A stretch of 64,000 nt of DNA, from the NCBI RefSeq assembly GCF_000745185.1, contig NZ_JQNJ01000001.1, positions 2,255,501 to 2,319,500 on the forward strand, given 5' to 3'. The DNA is from Muricauda sp. MAR_2010_75 (lineage in GTDB: Bacteria > Bacteroidota > Bacteroidia > Flavobacteriales > Flavobacteriaceae). The notes under the pieces are model-generated. The model ran no database searches and was not told the DNA's origin. It saw nothing but the letters and a program-made list of their open reading frames with translations. The translations under genes were made by a program, and so were the position numbers. Shown one piece after another: positions 46,996 to 54,774 of this stretch (its first letter is position 1; every line of letters begins with the position of its first letter).

Positions 46996-47898
46996 ATGAA
47001 ATCTGCCGTAGGTTCCGTTAAAAATACTTCCCTTTCCTTGATTTTTTCCGATTTCAAGGAGATTACCAAGGCCAAGTTGGCAGTCAGTGTTGTCTTTTCA
47101 TCCATCGCTGGATATTTTCTGGGTGCCTATCAAATTAATGCCGTATCCTTATTATTGCTCACGTTTGGTGGATATTGCATGGTTGGAGCCTCCAATGCCT
47201 TTAATCAAATTATTGAAAAAGATCTGGACGCCTTGATGAACCGCACCAAAAATCGTCCCATACCTTCAGGGCGAATGTCGGTAAGAACCGCATTGACCAT
47301 CGCCATACTATTGACCGTTCTGGGTGTGGTGTCCTTATTTGCCCTGAGTCCAAAGACAGCCATGTTTGGGGCAATCTCCATATTTCTATATACTAGTGTA
47401 TATACCCCGTTAAAGACGAAAACCCCACTGGCCGTTTTTGTGGGTGCTTTTCCAGGGGCCATTCCTTTTATGTTGGGTTGGGTGGCGGCCACGGACGATT
47501 TTGGGATTGAGCCCGGAACCCTTTTTATGATTCAGTTTTTTTGGCAGTTTCCCCATTTTTGGGCGTTGGGCTGGATGTTGGACGAAGATTACAAGCGAGC
47601 CGGCTTTAAAATGCTGCCTACCGGAAAAAAAGATAAAGGCACCATCATGCAGATCATACTCTATACCGTTTGGATGATTGTCATTTCCGTTATGCCTGCA
47701 TTTGGCATTACTGGAAGACTGAATTTGTCCGTTGTAGCGGCGATATTGGTATTGCTGGCAGGGTTGACAATGCTGTTTTTTGCGTTCAGACTATATGAGA
47801 AACGGGACAATGTTACAGCAAGGCGGTTGATGTTGGCCAGTGTTACCTATATATCATTGATTCAAATAATATACGTAGTAGATAAGTTTATTTCATAA
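46996..47898 (+). CDS. ctaB: Heme O synthase (protoheme IX farnesyltransferase)
   Basis: About 300 residues with roughly nine membrane segments. The prenyltransferase motif is NAFNQIIEKDLDALMNRTKN (Asn-x3-Asp-x3-Asp-x4-Arg type), and the second acidic motif is in WMLDEDYKRAGFKMLP. It attaches farnesyl to heme B to make heme O, the precursor of heme A needed by CoxA. An upstream in-frame TTG at 46945 would add 17 residues, but ATG 46996 (MKSAVGSVKNTSLSL) gives the more natural N-terminus. It opens the second oxidase cluster, 2 bases before the next gene. Confidence 0.94.
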   Translation: MKSAVGSVKNTSLSLIFSDFKEITKAKLAVSVVFSSIAGYFLGAYQINAVSLLLLTFGGYCMVGASNAFNQIIEKDLDALMNRTKNRPIPSGRMSVRTALTIAILLTVLGVVSLFALSPKTAMFGAISIFLYTSVYTPLKTKTPLAVFVGAFPGAIPFMLGWVAATDDFGIEPGTLFMIQFFWQFPHFWALGWMLDEDYKRAGFKMLPTGKKDKGTIMQIILYTVWMIVISVMPAFGITGRLNLSVVAAILVLLAGLTMLFFAFRLYEKRDNVTARRLMLASVTYISLIQIIYVVDKFIS

Positions 47899-47900
47899 AA

Positions 47901-48482
47901 ATGGATTTAACCCAAGGAACAGCAGAGGAAAAGAACAAGAGGGCAAAGAAAATGATGCTGTGGTTTGGCATTGTTAGCCTTATTATGGGGTTTGCTGGCT
48001 GGACCAGTGCCTACATTGTCAGTAGCAAACGGGATGATTGGATCAGTGATTTGGAATTGCCCCAAGCTTTTTTCATTAGTACTGCAATCATAATTTTGAG
48101 CAGCATCACTTATTTTGTGGCCAAAAAATTTGTTGGAAGAAATGACCAAAAAATGGGAACTATCTTTTTGTTGGTCACTTTGGTGTTGGGCATATCTTTT
48201 ATTGTGCTCCAGTTTCTTGGCTTTTCACAAATGCTGGAAAACGGATACTATTTTACGGGACCTACCAGTAGCATTAAAATGTCCTATGTTTTTTTGATTG
48301 CTGCAGTGCACATTGCCCACGTGGCAGCTGGATTGATATCACTTTTGGTGGTGTTGGTGCAGCAATTACGGGGAAAATATATGCCGGGCGATATGCTGGG
48401 GATGGAACTGGGGGCTACCTTTTGGCATTTTTTGGATTTTCTATGGGTGTATTTAATACTATTTATGTATTTCGTGAAATAA
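47901..48482 (+). CDS. Cytochrome c oxidase subunit III-like protein (short)
   Basis: 193 residues with five hydrophobic segments, the size of bacterial caa3/bo3-type subunit III. Typical elements are KRAKKMMLWFGIVSLIMGFA, IAAVHIAHVAAGLISLLVVL and the C-terminal FWHFLDFLWVYLILFMYF. It starts 2 bases after ctaB and is followed by a second, larger subunit III after a fresh promoter. Having two subunit III proteins in a row is common in Bacteroidota oxidase clusters. Subunit III stabilises the catalytic core in the inner membrane; it carries no cofactor. Confidence 0.92.
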   Translation: MDLTQGTAEEKNKRAKKMMLWFGIVSLIMGFAGWTSAYIVSSKRDDWISDLELPQAFFISTAIIILSSITYFVAKKFVGRNDQKMGTIFLLVTLVLGISFIVLQFLGFSQMLENGYYFTGPTSSIKMSYVFLIAAVHIAHVAAGLISLLVVLVQQLRGKYMPGDMLGMELGATFWHFLDFLWVYLILFMYFVK

Positions 48483-48538
48483 ATCTTTGTTCAATCAGTT
48501 TTCGTTCAAGTTTATCTTTTTGAATACGTCAAAAGGTG

Positions 48539-48546
48539 TAAATTTG
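48539..48546 (+). promoter_or_regulatory. -7 box of the larger subunit III gene
   Basis: TAAATTTG is an exact TAnnTTTG match 29 bases before the ATG at 48576. The in-frame GTG at 48546 is the last base of the box and thus upstream of transcription, which rules it out as a start. A TTTG at 48519-48522 gives only a 16-base spacer. Confidence 0.6.
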
Positions 48547-48575
48547 TGAAAGTTTTACTAAAACGACCTTTTTAT

Positions 48576-49550
48576 ATGGATACAACGGTGACTACCGGTA
48601 CAGAAGACAGCGTTTGGGGAGGCGGAAATAGACCACTCGGCGCTAGCTATGGAAAATTGATGATGTGGTTTTTTATAGTCTCGGATGCCTTGACCTTCTC
48701 TGGGTTTTTGGTGTCTTATGGCTTCTCCAGGTTCAAGTTTATAGAAACTTGGCCCATTGCCGATGAGGTGTTTACCCACGTACCCTTTTTCCATGGAAAC
48801 TACCCCATGTACTATGTGGCCTTCATGACCTTTATTCTGATTATGTCATCCGTGACCATGGTATTGGCTGTGGATGCCGGACATAAAATGAAACAGAACA
48901 GTGTTATCCTATATATGTTCCTTACCATCATTGGTGGTGCCATTTTCGTTGGCTCACAGGCATGGGAATGGGCAACCTTTATCAAAGGTGATTATGGAGC
49001 GGTAGAGACCAAAGGAGGTCGCATCCTGCAATTTGTCAATGCTGAGACTGGTGAAAGAGCTGCTTTGGCCGATTTTGCTACAGCCTTGCCCGAAGAAAGG
49101 GTAAAACATTTGAAAAGCGAAGGAATTTGGTTCGAACAAGAAGGCTACAAAACTTCCTTTTCCTTGAATGAAGTTGTGGAAGGCTTTAAAGCCACACCAA
49201 ATATTCTTATCCGTACCGAGACCATCGATGAAGAAGGTGAAAAAACGGTGTTGAACCGACAAGAATCCTTGACCAAACTTTTGGATGCCACACAAGTGGT
49301 GGAAGGCGCAAACCTTATCCATAACGAATACGGTAGTCGACTTTTTGCCGATTTCTTCTTCTTTATTACAGGATTCCACGGGTTTCACGTATTCTCTGGA
49401 GTGGTGATCAACATCATCATCTTTTTTAACGTCATTCTGGGCACCTATGAGCGCAGGGGGCATTATGAAATGGTGGAGAAAGTAGGTCTGTACTGGCACT
49501 TTGTGGATTTGGTATGGGTATTCGTATTTACATTCTTTTATTTGGTATAA
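48576..49550 (+). CDS. Cytochrome c oxidase subunit III with large internal insertion
   Basis: About 324 residues beginning MDTTVTTGTEDSVWGGG. Membrane segments typical of subunit III flank a soluble insertion of roughly 100 residues (about 140-250, from GDYGAVETKGGRILQ to DATQVVEGANL). The second half ends with FHGFHVFSGVVINIIIFF and LYWHFVDLVWVFVFTFFYL, the classic subunit III signature. The insertion is hydrophilic, Glu/Lys/Thr-rich and lies between two membrane helices on one side of the membrane. The start at 48576 is chosen from the -7 box at 48539-48546. It precedes the subunit IV gene by 16 bases. Confidence 0.93.
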   Translation: MDTTVTTGTEDSVWGGGNRPLGASYGKLMMWFFIVSDALTFSGFLVSYGFSRFKFIETWPIADEVFTHVPFFHGNYPMYYVAFMTFILIMSSVTMVLAVDAGHKMKQNSVILYMFLTIIGGAIFVGSQAWEWATFIKGDYGAVETKGGRILQFVNAETGERAALADFATALPEERVKHLKSEGIWFEQEGYKTSFSLNEVVEGFKATPNILIRTETIDEEGEKTVLNRQESLTKLLDATQVVEGANLIHNEYGSRLFADFFFFITGFHGFHVFSGVVINIIIFFNVILGTYERRGHYEMVEKVGLYWHFVDLVWVFVFTFFYLV

Positions 49551-49566
49551 AACATTGATTAGATAG

Positions 49567-49950
49567 ATGGCACACGATCATAAACTTGAGATTTTTAGAG
49601 GACTGGTAAAATTTAAGTCAAATGTCCAAAAAATTTGGGGCGTTTTGATTTTCTTAACCATTGTAACCGCAGTAGAAGTTGCGCTGGGTATAACAAAACC
49701 ACGAGTTTTGACCCACAACTACTTCATTGGGATGAAACTCCTAAACTGGATTTTTATCGCACTCACTTTAGTAAAAGCTTACTACATTACATGGGATTTC
49801 ATGCACATGCGCGATGAAAAGAGCTCATTGAGAAGAGCAGTGGTGTGGACCCCAATTTTCTTGATATGTTACTTAATATTCATCCTTCTTTTTGAAGCCG
49901 ATTACATTTACAATGTCTTTAAGGATGGTTATCTGTCTTGGAATTTCTAA
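49567..49950 (+). CDS. Cytochrome c oxidase subunit IV
   Basis: 127 residues of a small membrane protein with three hydrophobic segments (about 25-45, 55-75 and 92-112). The order matches the bacterial subunit IV (prokaryotic cytochrome c oxidase subunit IV) family: VQKIWGVLIFLTIVTAVEVA, then LNWIFIALTLVKAYYITWDF with the conserved HM. It assists assembly and stability of the oxidase. A terminator follows 20 bases downstream, ending the structural-gene part of the cluster. Confidence 0.92.
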   Translation: MAHDHKLEIFRGLVKFKSNVQKIWGVLIFLTIVTAVEVALGITKPRVLTHNYFIGMKLLNWIFIALTLVKAYYITWDFMHMRDEKSSLRRAVVWTPIFLICYLIFILLFEADYIYNVFKDGYLSWNF

Positions 49951-49970
49951 AATAAGTATTTACAGCACTA

Positions 49971-49998
49971 AAAGACGGTTTTCCAACCGTCTTTTTTT
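49971..49998 (+). terminator. Terminator after oxidase subunit IV
   Basis: The stem AAAGACGGTT / AACCGTCTTT with loop TTCC runs into a T tract. It separates the subunit genes from the SCO assembly genes. Confidence 0.9.
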
Positions 49999-50021
49999 AT
50001 TTTTGTAGGGTTTAGAATGCT

Positions 50022-50654
50022 ATGAAAAAAGTCTTTGTTTTAATAATCCTGTTCATCTTTCCTTTGGTGGCCTATCTCTTTTTCGCCTCTGGGGTCAACA
50101 ACTTTGGAAAGTTGCCTATTTTAACCGAGAATGTGCCTGATGTTTCCCGAATGGATGCTTCGGCAAAATTAAAGGGTAAAATTACCATTTTAGGCTTTTT
50201 AGGGAACAATATTGCGGAAAGAAAAGGCAATGCCTTCAACCTAAACCAAAAGATTTACAAACGTTTCAGTGAATTTCATGACTTTCAAATGTTGATGATT
50301 GTTCCTGAGGCGAGCAAAGATCAGGTGGAACCCCTTCGTGAGGAACTCAGTGAGCTCTCCGATGTACACAAATGGAACTTTGCCTATGGCAGTGAAACGG
50401 ATATCCGCGCTTTTTTTGAGGGATTGAACACGGACATCACCTTGGATTCTGATTTGTATACGCCCTACGTGTTCATCATAGACAAAGATGAAAATCTCAG
50501 GGGAAGAAAGGACGATGAAGATGAAGGCACCAAATATGGATTCAACACCACATCTGTTGCAGAACTGAACAATAAAATGGAGGATGATGTCAAAATAATT
50601 TTGGCGGAATATCGCCTCGCTTTAAAAAAGAACAATGCCGACAGGAGCAAATAA
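50022..50654 (+). CDS. Cysteine-free SCO-like, thioredoxin-fold membrane-anchored protein
   Basis: 210 residues: an N-terminal membrane anchor (KVFVLIILFIFPLVAYLFF) and a periplasmic domain that looks like a thioredoxin/SCO fold. KITILGFLGNNIAERKGNAF stands where SCO proteins have their CxxxC copper site, and PYVFIIDKDENLRGRKDDED aligns with FALIDKNGYIRSREDEHG of the next gene. There is no cysteine anywhere in the protein, so it cannot bind copper through the usual residues. Its stop overlaps the SCO1 start by 20 bases, meaning the two are co-translated. It may be a structural partner of SCO1 in CuA assembly; that role is an inference. Confidence 0.78.
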   Translation: MKKVFVLIILFIFPLVAYLFFASGVNNFGKLPILTENVPDVSRMDASAKLKGKITILGFLGNNIAERKGNAFNLNQKIYKRFSEFHDFQMLMIVPEASKDQVEPLREELSELSDVHKWNFAYGSETDIRAFFEGLNTDITLDSDLYTPYVFIIDKDENLRGRKDDEDEGTKYGFNTTSVAELNNKMEDDVKIILAEYRLALKKNNADRSK

Positions 50655-51378
50655 CAAGAAAAAGAGCACCTACATTTGGGTGTCAGCGATCATTCTTATT
50701 TTTGGAATTTTTGCGGTCTACGAGATTACCAAAAGGGTTAAGAGTGGAACCATTGTGGAGAATGATCGTATGAGCGTGGGACCGCAACAACAGGGGGTAG
50801 GCTTTGTGGTGAACCAAGGCCAAAAACGCAAAGTGCCCGATTTCTCATTCCTGAACCAAGACAGTACAATGGTTACCAATGAAGACTACCTTGGAAAGGT
50901 GTATGTTGTGGAATTCTTCTTTACCACCTGCCCCACCATTTGCCCCATAATGACAAAGAATTTGGTGGAGCTTCAAGACACGTTCAGGGATGAAGAAGAT
51001 TTTGGCGTGGCGTCCTTTACCATAAACCCCAGATATGATACCCCATCGGTACTAAAAAGATATGCAGATAAATATGGGATTACCGATAAGGATTGGCATT
51101 TAATGACGGGAGATCAAGAAGAGATATATGGTTTGGCACAAGAAGGTTTCTATATCTTTGCCCAAGAAGATGAGGCCGCTCCGGGAGGTTTTGAACACTC
51201 CGGTATGTTCGCACTGATCGATAAAAATGGGTATATTCGTTCTCGTGAAGATGAACACGGCAACCCATTGATTTACTACAGAGGGACAATTACCGAAAAA
51301 CAAGGGGTAAATGCTGATGGTGAAGCGCAGCAAATAACCATACTAAAAGAGGACATTAAAAAATTGCTTGCAGAATAA
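50635..51378 (+). CDS. SCO1/SenC copper chaperone
   Basis: 247 residues. A membrane anchor (TYIWVSAIILIFGIFAVYEI) is followed by a periplasmic thioredoxin-fold domain with the copper-binding CPTIC (Cys99 and Cys103) in VEFFFTTCPTICPIMTKNL, and the third ligand His188 in FEHSGMFALID. SCO proteins deliver copper to the CuA centre of subunit II, here CoxB of the 14-26 kb operon. It overlaps the preceding Cys-free paralogue by 20 bases and its stop overlaps the next start codon by one base. Confidence 0.95.
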   Translation: MPTGANNKKKSTYIWVSAIILIFGIFAVYEITKRVKSGTIVENDRMSVGPQQQGVGFVVNQGQKRKVPDFSFLNQDSTMVTNEDYLGKVYVVEFFFTTCPTICPIMTKNLVELQDTFRDEEDFGVASFTINPRYDTPSVLKRYADKYGITDKDWHLMTGDQEEIYGLAQEGFYIFAQEDEAAPGGFEHSGMFALIDKNGYIRSREDEHGNPLIYYRGTITEKQGVNADGEAQQITILKEDIKKLLAE

Positions 51379-51905
51379 TGGAAGAGATTTCTATTAGAGA
51401 GAAGAAATTCAATAAGTGGATTACGGCCATATCTGTGGCAATCCCTTTGGTTGTGGCATTGTTGTTTGCGTATAAAATACCCAATTCGGAACCGTTAAGT
51501 TTTTTACCGCCCATTTACGCAACCATAAACGGTATTACGGCTATTTTGTTAGTGGCAGCTGTTGTTGCCATTAGAAATGGCAGAAGAGCGTTGCACCAAA
51601 AATTAATGACCACATGTATATTTTTATCAGCCTTGTTTTTGGTCATGTATGTGGCGTATCACATGACTTCAGAAACTACTCTATATGGAGGCGAAGGGAA
51701 CATTAAATATGTCTATTACTTTATTTTAATGACCCATATTGTACTTTCCATTTCGGTAATTCCATTGGTTTTGATCACCTATTCCAAAGTGTACCTGGAC
51801 GATTTTGAAAGTCACAGAATGTGGGCCAAGTATACCTTTCCCATTTGGCTGTATGTAGCGGTAACTGGTGTTATCGTTTACATTATGATTTCGCCCTACT
51901 ATTAA
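51378..51905 (+). CDS. DUF420 membrane protein (oxidase-associated)
   Basis: 175 residues with five hydrophobic segments. The DUF420 pattern is visible: LSFLPPIYATINGITAILLV, RRALHQKLMTTCIFLSALFL, and the histidines in MYVAYHM and MTHIVLSIS. DUF420 proteins (CtaM-like) are found next to cytochrome oxidase genes and are needed for oxidase maturation in some bacteria. The start codon shares one base with the SCO1 stop, so it is translationally coupled. Confidence 0.9.
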   Translation: MEEISIREKKFNKWITAISVAIPLVVALLFAYKIPNSEPLSFLPPIYATINGITAILLVAAVVAIRNGRRALHQKLMTTCIFLSALFLVMYVAYHMTSETTLYGGEGNIKYVYYFILMTHIVLSISVIPLVLITYSKVYLDDFESHRMWAKYTFPIWLYVAVTGVIVYIMISPYY

Positions 51906-51915
51906 TGGAAAACCT

Positions 51916-52128
51916 ATGAAAGCTAAACTTTTCTGGATATTTGTACTGCTGTTGGTTTTTCCCTTCACTGTGGATGCCCAATGTGCCATGTGCAGGGCAG
52001 TAGTGGAAAGTGAAGCTGATGGAAGTACGGCAGAAGGTATCAACAACGGTATTGTGTACCTTATGGCGATACCCTATGTTTTGGTGGCAGGACTCTTCTA
52101 TTTTATTTATCGAAGGATGCGGGGGTAA
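51916..52128 (+). CDS. Small membrane protein with CAMC motif, oxidase-cluster associated
   Basis: 70 residues: a signal-peptide-like start (MKAKLFWIFVLLLVFPFTVD), then AQCAMCRAVVESEADG and a second hydrophobic segment (VYLMAIPYVLVAGLFYFIYR) near the C-terminus. The CxxC pair would lie in the periplasm close to the cleavage site or the first membrane segment. It follows the DUF420 gene by 10 bases and ends the SCO group, so a role in copper handling or redox steps of oxidase assembly is plausible but unproven. The small size and conserved-looking cysteines make it a good candidate for a real gene. Confidence 0.75.
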   Translation: MKAKLFWIFVLLLVFPFTVDAQCAMCRAVVESEADGSTAEGINNGIVYLMAIPYVLVAGLFYFIYRRMRG

Positions 52129-52195
52129 AATATTTTGAGAAAAATTCTTTTCCCAAAAGTGTAACAAACTCAAAGTGATGAAGTCCTATTATTGT

Positions 52196-52207
52196 ACGCA
52201 TGCGTAT
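52196..52207. promoter_or_regulatory. 12-base palindrome upstream of the export locus
   Basis: TACGCATGCGTA is perfectly self-complementary and lies 23 bases before the ATG at 52231. TATTATTG at 52188-52195 just upstream is a one-mismatch -7 box. The palindrome may be an operator at the transcription start. Confidence 0.4.
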
Positions 52208-52230
52208 TTCATCAATCAAAACACCGACCT

Positions 52231-53475
52231 ATGTTCGATATTGAAAGGTGGCAAGAAATATTCGATACCATCCGAAAGAACAAATTACGAACTTTTTTGA
52301 CCGGACTCTCCGTTGCCTCTGGCATATTCATCCTTGTTATTTTATTGGGTTTTGGGCAGGGCATGCGAAATGGTATCGAGCATGAGTTTAAGCAAGATGC
52401 CTCCACCAGTGTTTGGGTGTGGCCAGGTGTTACCTCAAAGGAGTATAAAGGGCTAAACCCAGGTAGGCGAATTCAATTGGTTAACGAGAATTTTGAAAAG
52501 GCTAGTGCCATGTTCAATGAGACCATTGAATATGAATCCGCTCGAATATTTGTTGGCGGGGTCAGTGTAAACTATGGTAAGGAAGCCTTGGTGTATGGCA
52601 TTCAGGGGGTAGGTTCGGATTTTCAGTTTATTGATAATGCCTCAATGGTAGAAGGCCGATTTATCAATTATCAAGATGAGGTCTCCACGGGAAAAGTGGC
52701 CATTATCGGCAATAAGATCAAGAAAGATGTTTTTACCGAAGTGGATTCCCCTCTTGGGGAGTTTATAGATATTTCGGGAATTCCCTTCAAGATTGTTGGT
52801 GTATTCAATGAAATGGAAGACCGCGAGGAGGAAGTGATCTATATCCCAATTACAACCGCCCAGCGTGTCTTTAATGGTGGGGATAGGGTAAGCAATATGT
52901 CGTATACGCTTCCACCCGTTGAAAATTTTGATGAGGCTGTGGCACAGTCCATCACCTTTAAAAATTATCTTAGGCAATATTTGCAACAAGCCCATACCAT
53001 CGCTCCAGATGATACAGGGGCCATTGAAGTGTGGAGTGCCCTGGAAGAAGCCAAACGCTACTACGGACTCACCAACAATATTAAGCTGTTTTTTTGGTTC
53101 GTGGGCATTTGTACCATTATTGCCGGAGTAGTGGGGGTGAGCAATATTATGCTGATCGTAGTCAAAGAACGTACCAGGGAAATTGGAATTAGAAAAGCAC
53201 TGGGAGCCAAACCTTGGTCTATTATTGCCATGATATTACACGAATCCATTTTTGTGACGGCCATTTCCGGTTTTAGCGGGCTCATTTTTAGTATGGCTTT
53301 ATTGGAATTGGTAGGTCCACACATTGAGGTAGATTATGTTATGAACCCATCCGTGAACTTTAATGTGGCCTTTTCAACCGTTCTTGTCTTGATTTTGGCA
53401 GGAACTTTGGCGGGGTTTGTGCCCGCTTGGAGAGCGGCAAAGGTCCAGGTCATCGAATCATTGCGAGATGAATAA
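52231..53475 (+). CDS. MacB-like ABC transporter permease (pair 1, first)
   Basis: About 414 residues with the FtsX/MacB layout: one N-terminal membrane segment (LRTFLTGLSVASGIFILVIL), a periplasmic domain of about 230 residues, then three membrane segments. The last portion holds GVSNIMLIVVKERTREIGIR followed by KALGAKPWSII, and ends GFVPAWRAAKVQVIESLRDE. No ATPase domain is attached. It shares its plan with the permease at 56680 (MFxxxxWxEIFxTIxKNKLRTFL). An in-frame ATG 39 bases upstream lies over the palindrome; the conserved MFDIERWQEIF start fixes 52231. The next permease follows after 14 bases. Confidence 0.92.
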   Translation: MFDIERWQEIFDTIRKNKLRTFLTGLSVASGIFILVILLGFGQGMRNGIEHEFKQDASTSVWVWPGVTSKEYKGLNPGRRIQLVNENFEKASAMFNETIEYESARIFVGGVSVNYGKEALVYGIQGVGSDFQFIDNASMVEGRFINYQDEVSTGKVAIIGNKIKKDVFTEVDSPLGEFIDISGIPFKIVGVFNEMEDREEEVIYIPITTAQRVFNGGDRVSNMSYTLPPVENFDEAVAQSITFKNYLRQYLQQAHTIAPDDTGAIEVWSALEEAKRYYGLTNNIKLFFWFVGICTIIAGVVGVSNIMLIVVKERTREIGIRKALGAKPWSIIAMILHESIFVTAISGFSGLIFSMALLELVGPHIEVDYVMNPSVNFNVAFSTVLVLILAGTLAGFVPAWRAAKVQVIESLRDE

Positions 53476-53489
53476 AAAAAGTTTGTACC

Positions 53490-54746
53490 ATGTTCAATAG
53501 AGACAGATGGCGCGAAATATTGGAAGTGCTCACCACTAATGTGTGGCGTACCATATTTACTGCTTTTGGGGTCTGCTGGGGCATCTTTATCCTCATTGTG
53601 TTGTTGGCTGCAGGCAAAGGTCTCGAGAATGGCATTAAACAAGATTTTGGGGATATAGCCACCAACACCATGTTTATGTGGACAAGGGCCACCACCAAAC
53701 CCTACGAAGGGTTGCCGAAAGGCAGAAGTTTTGAATTTAAGATCAGTGATGTGCAGGCCATTCAGGATAATGTTCCCAATATGCGCTTTATATCACCCAG
53801 AAACCAGTTAGGTGGATTTCGGGGATCTAACAACGTAGTTCGTGGAATAAGAACAGGAGCCTATAATGTGTACGGGGATTACCCGGAAATTATCAACCAA
53901 GATCCTATGACGGTTACCTCGGGTCGCTTTTTAAACTTCAATGACATTCAGGATAAACGAAAAGTGGCCATTATTGGGCAAGGGGTTAAAAATGATTTGT
54001 ATGACCAAGATGAAGAGGTTTTAGGCACCTATATCAAGATTCAAGGGGTCAATTTTATGGTCATCGGAACGTATAAAAAGAACAATAGTGGAAATGGTGA
54101 AGAAGGACAGAAGGAAATTTTTGTGCCCTTTACCTCATTTTCCCAAGCGTTTAATAGAGGTGAAAATGTAGGGTGGATGGCCATTACCGCAAAAGATGGA
54201 AGTTCCATATCCCAACTGAAGGACAAGATTGTCAAAGTAATGAAGGAAAGGCATGAAGTACACCCTGAGGATACTCGTGCCATAGGGTATTTTGACCTTT
54301 ACGAGCAGTACAACCGGGTGGAGAGTCTTTTTGGGGCTTTAAAGGGAGTGGCCTACATTGTGGGATTCATGGTGCTGCTTTCGGGAATCATTGGGGTGAG
54401 TAATATTATGCTCATTGTGGTGAAGGAACGCACTAAGGAAATTGGCATACGCAGGGCTTTGGGTGAACAACCATGGTCGATTAAAAAACAGATACTCATG
54501 GAATCCATTTTCTTGACCATTATCTCAGGAATGGTAGGGATTATTTTTGGTTCCCTGGTCATTTATGGAATCAACTCCTTGTTGGACAGTGTGGGGCCTG
54601 TAGATATGTTCATGAACCCCAGTGTAAGCGTTGGGGTTGTAAGCGGGGCGTTGCTCATTCTTATGATATCAGGACTTTTGGCAGGGTTTATTCCGGCCCA
54701 AAGTGCCATCAGGGTACGGCCCATTGAAGCATTGCGGACAGAATAA
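53490..54746 (+). CDS. MacB-like ABC transporter permease (pair 1, second)
   Basis: 418 residues with the same FtsX/MacB plan as its neighbour: N-terminal segment (RTIFTAFGVCWGIFILIVLL), periplasmic domain, three C-terminal segments around GVSNIMLIVVKERTKEIGIR and RALGEQPWSIK. It resembles the fourth permease (57911) more than the first: both have VVRGIRTG/TVRGQKSG followed by Y-x-V/I-x-GDYP and a SGRFLNF/GGRFIND motif. It therefore appears to be half of a heterodimer with the preceding permease. The adaptor gene follows after 28 bases. Confidence 0.92.
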   Translation: MFNRDRWREILEVLTTNVWRTIFTAFGVCWGIFILIVLLAAGKGLENGIKQDFGDIATNTMFMWTRATTKPYEGLPKGRSFEFKISDVQAIQDNVPNMRFISPRNQLGGFRGSNNVVRGIRTGAYNVYGDYPEIINQDPMTVTSGRFLNFNDIQDKRKVAIIGQGVKNDLYDQDEEVLGTYIKIQGVNFMVIGTYKKNNSGNGEEGQKEIFVPFTSFSQAFNRGENVGWMAITAKDGSSISQLKDKIVKVMKERHEVHPEDTRAIGYFDLYEQYNRVESLFGALKGVAYIVGFMVLLSGIIGVSNIMLIVVKERTKEIGIRRALGEQPWSIKKQILMESIFLTIISGMVGIIFGSLVIYGINSLLDSVGPVDMFMNPSVSVGVVSGALLILMISGLLAGFIPAQSAIRVRPIEALRTE

Positions 54747-54774
54747 AATATCAATCAAAATAAGGTAAAAAAAC

